Assembly: GCF_016031615.1 (NCBI RefSeq)
Contig: NZ_JACYXC010000001.1
Location: 992,001 to 1,056,000, forward strand
Source: Streptomyces pactum
Lineage (GTDB): Bacteria; Actinomycetota; Actinomycetes; Streptomycetales; Streptomycetaceae
Direction: 5' to 3'
DNA: 64,000 bases
Part shown: positions 59,985-64,000 of the stretch, piece after piece
Layout of the letters: the number at the start of each line of letters is the position of its first letter
How positions within the stretch are numbered: the stretch's first letter is position 1
Translations under genes and position numbers: made by a program
Notes under the pieces: generated by a model
Database searches by the model: none
What the model was told of the DNA's origin: nothing
Seen by the model: the letters and a program-made list of their open reading frames with translations, nothing else

Positions 59985-60383
59985 CTCTCGGGTCGTACCA
60001 AAAAACGACCCGCCACCCCCGCCGGCAGGTCGTGGAGCGGATGCGGAATCCGTCCACAGCCCGGTGCCGGGGGTCGTCTGGCGTCCTGCTTCCCGACCCG
60101 GCCGGGGCCCACTCCGGGAGCGCGTCTGCCCGGGCCCCCCTGGCGCAAACCATTCGGTGACGCAGGTCACATTTCCGTACCGTCGGCGGTGCGCCGGGCC
60201 GGTACCGCCGGGTGCGGCCGACCTTCCGCCGGTGCGCCACCGGCCGGGCCGCCGGGCCCGGTGCGCCGGCCCGGCCCACCGGGGCGGCCGACCGACACGC
60301 GCGCGGGGCACCGCCGCCCGTCGCGGAGCCGGCCCGCCGGGTCGCGGAGCGGCCGTGTCGGTGCGGTGCGGCATGATCGGGGC
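59985..60383. other. divergent promoter region
   Basis: These 399 bases separate the ABC operon and the exonuclease gene. They contain the Crp-like dyad at 60157-60170 and a run of A around 59998-60005 just upstream of the ATPase start. Otherwise GC-rich filler. Confidence 0.5.
60157..60170. promoter_or_regulatory. Crp-like site
   Basis: GTGACGCAGGTCAC fits the Streptomyces Crp pattern GTG-N6-GNCAC exactly and is a GTGAC/GTCAC dyad. It lies 173 bases upstream of the ABC operon start. Confidence 0.45.
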
Positions 60384-61307
60384 GTGACGCGACGCCTGAT
60401 GCTCCTCGACACCGCCTCCTTGTACTTCCGGGCCTACTTCGGGGTGCCGGACACCGTCCGGGCCCCGGACGGCACGCCGGTGAACGCCGTGCGCGGGCTG
60501 CTCGACTTCATCGCCCGCCTGGTCCAGGACCACCGGCCGGACGACCTGGTGGCCTGCATGGACTTCGACTGGCGCCCCGGGTGGCGGGTGGAGCTGATCC
60601 CCACCTACAAGGCCCACCGGGTCGCCGAAGCGACCCCGGCCGGGGTGCCCGACGAGGAGGAGGTGCCGGACACCCTCTCCCCGCAGGTCCCGGTGATCGA
60701 CGCGGTGCTGGACGCGGTGGGCATCGCCCGGGTGGGCGCCGCCGGGTACGAGGCGGACGACGTCATCGGCACCCTCACCGCGCGGGCGACCGGGCCGGTG
60801 GACATCGTCACCGGCGACCGCGACCTGTACCAGCTGGTGGACGACGCCCGGGCGGTCCGGGTGCTGTACCCGGTCAAGGGCGTCGGCACGCTGCAGGTGG
60901 TGGACGAGTCCGTGCTCCGCGAGAAGTACGGGGTGGACGGCCGCGGGTACGCCGATCTGGCGACGCTGCGCGGGGACCCCAGCGACGGGCTGCCGGGGGT
61001 GCCGGGCATCGGCGAGAAGACCGCCGCCAAGCTGCTGGCCGCCCACGGTGACCTCGCCGGGATCATCGCGGCGGCCGAGGACCGCGCCTCCCGGATCACC
61101 CCGGCCCAGCGCCGCCGGCTCCTGGAGGCGCGCCCGTACCTGGCGGTGGCGCCCCGGGTGGTCGCGGTCGCCCCCGACGTGGCGCTGCCGCCGGTGGACC
61201 CGGCACTGCCGTGGGCCCCGCGCGACCCCGAGGCGCTGGCCGCGCTGGCCGAGCGGTGGGGACTGGGCGGATCATTGCAGCGTCTCCTCACCACACTCCG
61301 CCGGTGA
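60384..61307 (+). CDS. stand-alone 5'-3' exonuclease (polA N-domain-like)
   Basis: A 307-residue FEN-type nuclease like the N-terminal domain of DNA polymerase I. Metal residues are visible in LMLLDTASLYFRAYF, ACMDFDW, GYEADDVIGTL and VTGDRDLYQLV; the helix-hairpin-helix is GDPSDGLPGVPGIGEKTAAKLL. It removes flaps or RNA primers during repair and replication. Streptomycetes carry such short exonucleases in addition to polA. GTG 60384 is the first in-frame start after the promoter region. No operon with the next gene is needed, because an iron box separates them. Confidence 0.9.
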   Translation: MTRRLMLLDTASLYFRAYFGVPDTVRAPDGTPVNAVRGLLDFIARLVQDHRPDDLVACMDFDWRPGWRVELIPTYKAHRVAEATPAGVPDEEEVPDTLSPQVPVIDAVLDAVGIARVGAAGYEADDVIGTLTARATGPVDIVTGDRDLYQLVDDARAVRVLYPVKGVGTLQVVDESVLREKYGVDGRGYADLATLRGDPSDGLPGVPGIGEKTAAKLLAAHGDLAGIIAAAEDRASRITPAQRRRLLEARPYLAVAPRVVAVAPDVALPPVDPALPWAPRDPEALAALAERWGLGGSLQRLLTTLRR

Positions 61308-61312
61308 ACCTG

Positions 61313-61331
61313 TTAGGTTAGGTATACCTAA
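61313..61331. promoter_or_regulatory. DmdR/IdeR iron box
   Basis: TTAGGTTAGGTATACCTAA matches the 19-bp actinobacterial iron box; the inner 14 bases TTAGGTATACCTAA are a perfect palindrome. It overlaps the probable promoter of the siderophore-interacting protein gene, so that gene should be repressed when iron is plentiful. Confidence 0.9.
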
Positions 61332-61355
61332 CTCTTCTCTGATCACGGAGGCGCC

Positions 61356-62210
61356 GTGACCGACCGGCCGACCCGCAAGAAGCCCCAGGCCCGTCTCGCC
61401 CGCGTGCTGCGCAGCGAACGGCTGAGCCCGCACATGGTGCGGCTGGTGTTCGGGGGCGAGGGCCTCTCCGGATTCGTGGCGGGCGAGTTCACCGATCACT
61501 ACGTCAAGCTGCTGTTCCCCGTGGAGGGCGTCAGCTACCCGGAGCCGTTCGACATCGCCCGCATCCGGGAGGAGCTTCCGCGCGAGCAGTGGCCCCGGAC
61601 CCGCACTTATACGGTGCGCCGCTGGGATCCGCGGGCGGGCGAGCTGACGGTGGACTTCGTGGTGCACGGTGACGCCGGGCTGGCCGGGCCGTGGGCGGCG
61701 GCGGCCCGGCCCGGGGACGAGATCCGGATGCTGGGCCCTGGCGGCGCCTACGCCCCGGACCCGGAGGCCGACTGGCACCTGCTGGCCGGCGACGAGAGCG
61801 CGCTGCCCGCCATCGCCGCCACCCTGGAGCGGATGCCGGCGGACGCCACGGTCGAGGCCCTGATCGAGGTCGCGGACGCGAGCGAGGAGCAGCCGCTCGC
61901 CGTGGGCCCAGGGGTGCGGCTGCGGTGGCTGCACCGGGGCACCGCACCGGCCGGCCGCACCCTGGTGGCGGCGGTCCGCGAGCTGGAGCTCCCGGCCGGA
62001 CGGGTGCACGCCTTCGTGCACGGCGAGGCGGGCATGGTCAAGGAGCTGCGCCGGTACCTGCGGCTCGACCGCGGCGTCCCGCGCGAGGACCTGTCGATCT
62101 CCGGTTACTGGCGGCTCGGCCACGACGAGGACGGTTGGCAGTCCTCGAAGCGGGAGTGGAACGCGCAGGTGGAGGCGGAGCAGGAGCGGAGCGCCCCGGC
62201 CGCCGCCTGA
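61356..62210 (+). CDS. siderophore-interacting FAD protein (ferric reductase)
   Basis: A 284-residue flavoprotein of the ViuB/SIP family, which reduces ferric siderophores in the cytosol. The FAD-binding RTRTYTVRRWD and GPWAAAARPGDEIRMLGPGGAYAP, then LLAGDESALPAIAATLERMP and the C-terminal SGYWRLGHDEDGW are all hallmarks. GTG start just after the iron box. No siderophore transporter is next to it, so it probably serves uptake systems encoded elsewhere. Confidence 0.92.
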   Translation: MTDRPTRKKPQARLARVLRSERLSPHMVRLVFGGEGLSGFVAGEFTDHYVKLLFPVEGVSYPEPFDIARIREELPREQWPRTRTYTVRRWDPRAGELTVDFVVHGDAGLAGPWAAAARPGDEIRMLGPGGAYAPDPEADWHLLAGDESALPAIAATLERMPADATVEALIEVADASEEQPLAVGPGVRLRWLHRGTAPAGRTLVAAVRELELPAGRVHAFVHGEAGMVKELRRYLRLDRGVPREDLSISGYWRLGHDEDGWQSSKREWNAQVEAEQERSAPAAA

Positions 62211-62757
62211 CCTCCCGCACCGGCCGCCCCGGCGGTCCGCGACGGCCGGCCCTCCGCCCTCTCCCGACGCGGCTCGCCGCTTCTTCCGACGCGGCCCGCC
62301 GCTTCTTCCGGCGCGGCCCGCGCCCGGCCCACGACCGCCGGGCGGCGGGCCGTCCCGGCCGTTCCCCGCCGGGGCCCCATGCGGGGACGGTGCGTCGCAG
62401 GCGCCGCGCGGCGTACCGGGGCACCGGCGGTAGCCGCGGCCGTACCTCCCGTCGCGGACCGGGCCGACGGCCTCGCCGGCCGCCCACCGTCGCTCCGCCA
62501 CAGGCCGGGGCCGGTCATCGGTATCCGCGGCCGTGCGTCATCCGGCCGCCGGCGGTCCCGTGGCCGGCACGCCGTACCCGCCGGACACCCCGGCGCGCCG
62601 GCCACCCGCCGGGGGGCCCGGGCGGCGGCGGACGCCCGCCGGCGCCCGTGGCGCAGCGGCGCACCCCGCCCGGCCGGCCGTCGGTGCCGAGGCGGGCGGG
62701 ACGGCAGCCCCGGCACCGACGGCCGCCCCGGCGGGCGGGCAGGGGGCACCGGCCGGA
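62211..62757. other. gap between convergent genes, tandem repeat inside
   Basis: No gene is supported in these 547 bases. A 22-bp tandem repeat occupies 62264-62322 and the rest is CCGG-rich. Confidence 0.5.
62264..62322. repeat. 22-bp tandem repeat, about 2.7 units
   Basis: Units starting CCGACGCGGC at 62264 and 62286 and CCGGCGCGGC at 62308 differ by one or two bases. Likely slippage product. Confidence 0.65.
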
Positions 62758-64000
62758 TCAACCCACCGAGGAGTACGCGACCACCCCGCGCCGCAGGCCG
62801 TCCACCGCCCGGCGCGCGTTCCGCGCCACGGTGCCGCCCTCGGGGGCCGCCTGGGCGATCTGTCCCAGGACGTCGATGAGTTGCTTGCACCAGCGGACGA
62901 AGTCGCCGGCGGGCATGTCCACTTCCCGCAGCACATCGTCCAGTCCGTGCCCGGAGGCCCAGCGGTACGCGGCCCAGGCGAAGCCCAGGTCCGGTTCGCG
63001 CTGTCCGACGCCCTCGGTCTGGCTGATGCGGTGGTCCTCCTCCAGCGCGTCCAGCCGGCCCCAGATCCGCACCATCTCCCCCAGCGCCTCCTTGGCGGCA
63101 CCGGTGGGCAGCTTCGGCGGCAGCGCGTCGTCGGCGGTGCGCGCCTCGTACACCAGCGCCGACGCGCAGGCGGCCAGCTCGGCCGGCTTCAGCCCCTCCC
63201 AGACGCCTTCGCGCAGGCACTCGCTGGCGAGCAGGTCGAGTTCGCCGTAGAGCCGGGCGAGCCGCCGCCCGTCGTCGGTGACCTGCTCCTCCCGCAGATA
63301 GTCCAGCTCGGTCAGGAGCGCGCAGATCCGGTCGAAGGTGCGCGCGATGGTGTTGGTGCGTCCCTCGATGCGCCGCTCCAGCTGCCGGGTGTCGCGCAGC
63401 AGCCGGTGGTAGCGCTCGGCCCACCGGGCGTGGTCCTCCCGGTCTGCGCAGCCGTGGCAGGGGTGCGCGCGTATCGCGGCGCGCAGGCTCGCGATCTCGG
63501 TGTCGTCCGCGGCGGCCGACCGGTCCCGGCGGTGCCTGCGCACATCGTGGTGGCCGGCCTTGGTGCGCAGCGCGGAGGCCAGGTCGCGGCGGGACTGGGG
63601 ACTGCGCGGGTTGAACGTCTTGGGCACGCGCATCCGCTCCAGCGGCTCCACCGGGACCGGGAAGTCCATCGTGGCCAGCCGCTTGACCTGCCGCTCGGCG
63701 GTGAGCACCAGCGGGCGCGGCCCGTCGTGGGCCTCGTAGCCGCGGTGGCCGCCGGTCCGGCCGGCCGCCAGCCCGGGGTCGAGCACCAGGGCGAGCCCGG
63801 CGTACTTGCCGGTGGGCACGTGGATGACGTCGCCGGGCCGGAGCTTCTCCAGCGCGGCCATCGCCGCCGCCCGCCGCTGCGCGGCGCCCTGCTTGGCCAG
63901 CTCCGTCTCCCGGTCCTTCAGCCGGCGGCGCAGCGCCGCGTACTCGTCGAAGTCGCCGAGGTGGCAGGTCATGGAGGCGCGGTAGCCGGCCAGGCCCTCC
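62758..64000 (-). CDS. helY: HelY-type DEAD/DEAH RNA helicase, C-terminal part
   Basis: The last 413 or so residues of a Ski2/Mtr4-like helicase; the gene runs past the right edge (the reading frame is open to 64000). The visible part starts at YRASMTCHLGDFDEYAALRRRL, includes the beta-barrel-like insertion (RPGDVIHVPTGKYAGLALVL) and ends in a DSHCT domain (LASECLREGVWEGLKPAELAACASALVYEARTADD, then LGFAWAAYRWASGHGLDDVLRE and DFVRWCKQLIDVLGQIA). Actinobacterial HelY proteins have about 950 residues and are thought to act in RNA turnover. It does not begin at the internal ATG 63972. Confidence 0.88.
   Translation of the reverse strand, partial: EGLAGYRASMTCHLGDFDEYAALRRRLKDRETELAKQGAAQRRAAAMAALEKLRPGDVIHVPTGKYAGLALVLDPGLAAGRTGGHRGYEAHDGPRPLVLTAERQVKRLATMDFPVPVEPLERMRVPKTFNPRSPQSRRDLASALRTKAGHHDVRRHRRDRSAAADDTEIASLRAAIRAHPCHGCADREDHARWAERYHRLLRDTRQLERRIEGRTNTIARTFDRICALLTELDYLREEQVTDDGRRLARLYGELDLLASECLREGVWEGLKPAELAACASALVYEARTADDALPPKLPTGAAKEALGEMVRIWGRLDALEEDHRISQTEGVGQREPDLGFAWAAYRWASGHGLDDVLREVDMPAGDFVRWCKQLIDVLGQIAQAAPEGGTVARNARRAVDGLRRGVVAYSSVG

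Overview
The window is high-GC actinobacterial DNA, most likely from a Streptomyces. GC-rich third codon positions, many GTG starts, leaderless or short-leader genes, a tRNA without an encoded CCA, LAXTG-type sortase sorting, a DmdR-type iron box and an N-terminally intact HelY-type helicase tail all fit. No other source was consulted, so functional names rest on motifs read in the translated sequence.

Positions 1-26,450 look like chromosomal arm or accessory-rich backbone. They hold single genes and small operons: a PEP mutase/isocitrate lyase-like enzyme, a ChaA-type antiporter, an ArsR-rhodanese regulator next to an MFS exporter, a secreted DyP peroxidase, a beta-helix lipoprotein, a large SdrD-like wall protein, a sigma/anti-sigma pair and a TetR/esterase pair. 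Three paralogous DUF4232 secreted proteins are spread over 15 kb. Between the first two lie two perfect 137-bp tandem copies of what looks like a small RNA gene. Several genes here are broken by single-base length changes in G or C runs (wall protein, EEP nuclease, NmrA-like reductase, esterase).

Positions 26,750-33,550 form one coherent catabolic unit. A GntR/FCD repressor is divergent from enolase-superfamily sugar-acid dehydratase, PfkB-type 2-keto-3-deoxy-sugar-acid kinase, KDPG-type aldolase, sugar-porter permease, SDR dehydrogenase and an ASRT (sensory-rhodopsin-transducer-like) protein. A perfect 24-bp palindrome with a TGGTTGACCA core sits in the divergent promoter. Together they would import a sugar or sugar acid, oxidise and dehydrate it, phosphorylate the keto-deoxy acid and cleave it to pyruvate and a triose phosphate.

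Positions 33,790-49,955 are a composite genomic island next to a tRNA-Pro(GGG) gene. Both ends carry a piece of the same tyrosine integrase gene plus an identical 24-bp core, 15.85 kb apart. Inside are a 1.29-kb transposon-like unit with perfect 45-bp terminal inverted repeats, a 6-bp target duplication and a hydrolase cargo but no transposase; a WbqC/YdcF/XRE-regulator block; HATPase, LuxR and GNAT genes; a tightly coupled radical SAM - thymidylate-kinase-like - unknown - alkaline-phosphatase-superfamily - Nudix cassette; an IS5-family insertion; and a two-repeat type I-E-like CRISPR remnant fused to the truncated integrase. The radical SAM cassette is the best candidate for an undescribed pathway.

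Positions 50,165-64,000 return to backbone: a YiaA-like membrane protein, a monoacylglycerol-lipase-like hydrolase, a LysR regulator divergent from a TDT-family transporter, a BtuF-like binding protein, a glycine-betaine/proline ABC operon whose permease carries two fused substrate-binding domains, a stand-alone 5'-3' exonuclease, an iron-box-controlled siderophore-interacting flavoprotein, and the C-terminal part of HelY running off the right edge.
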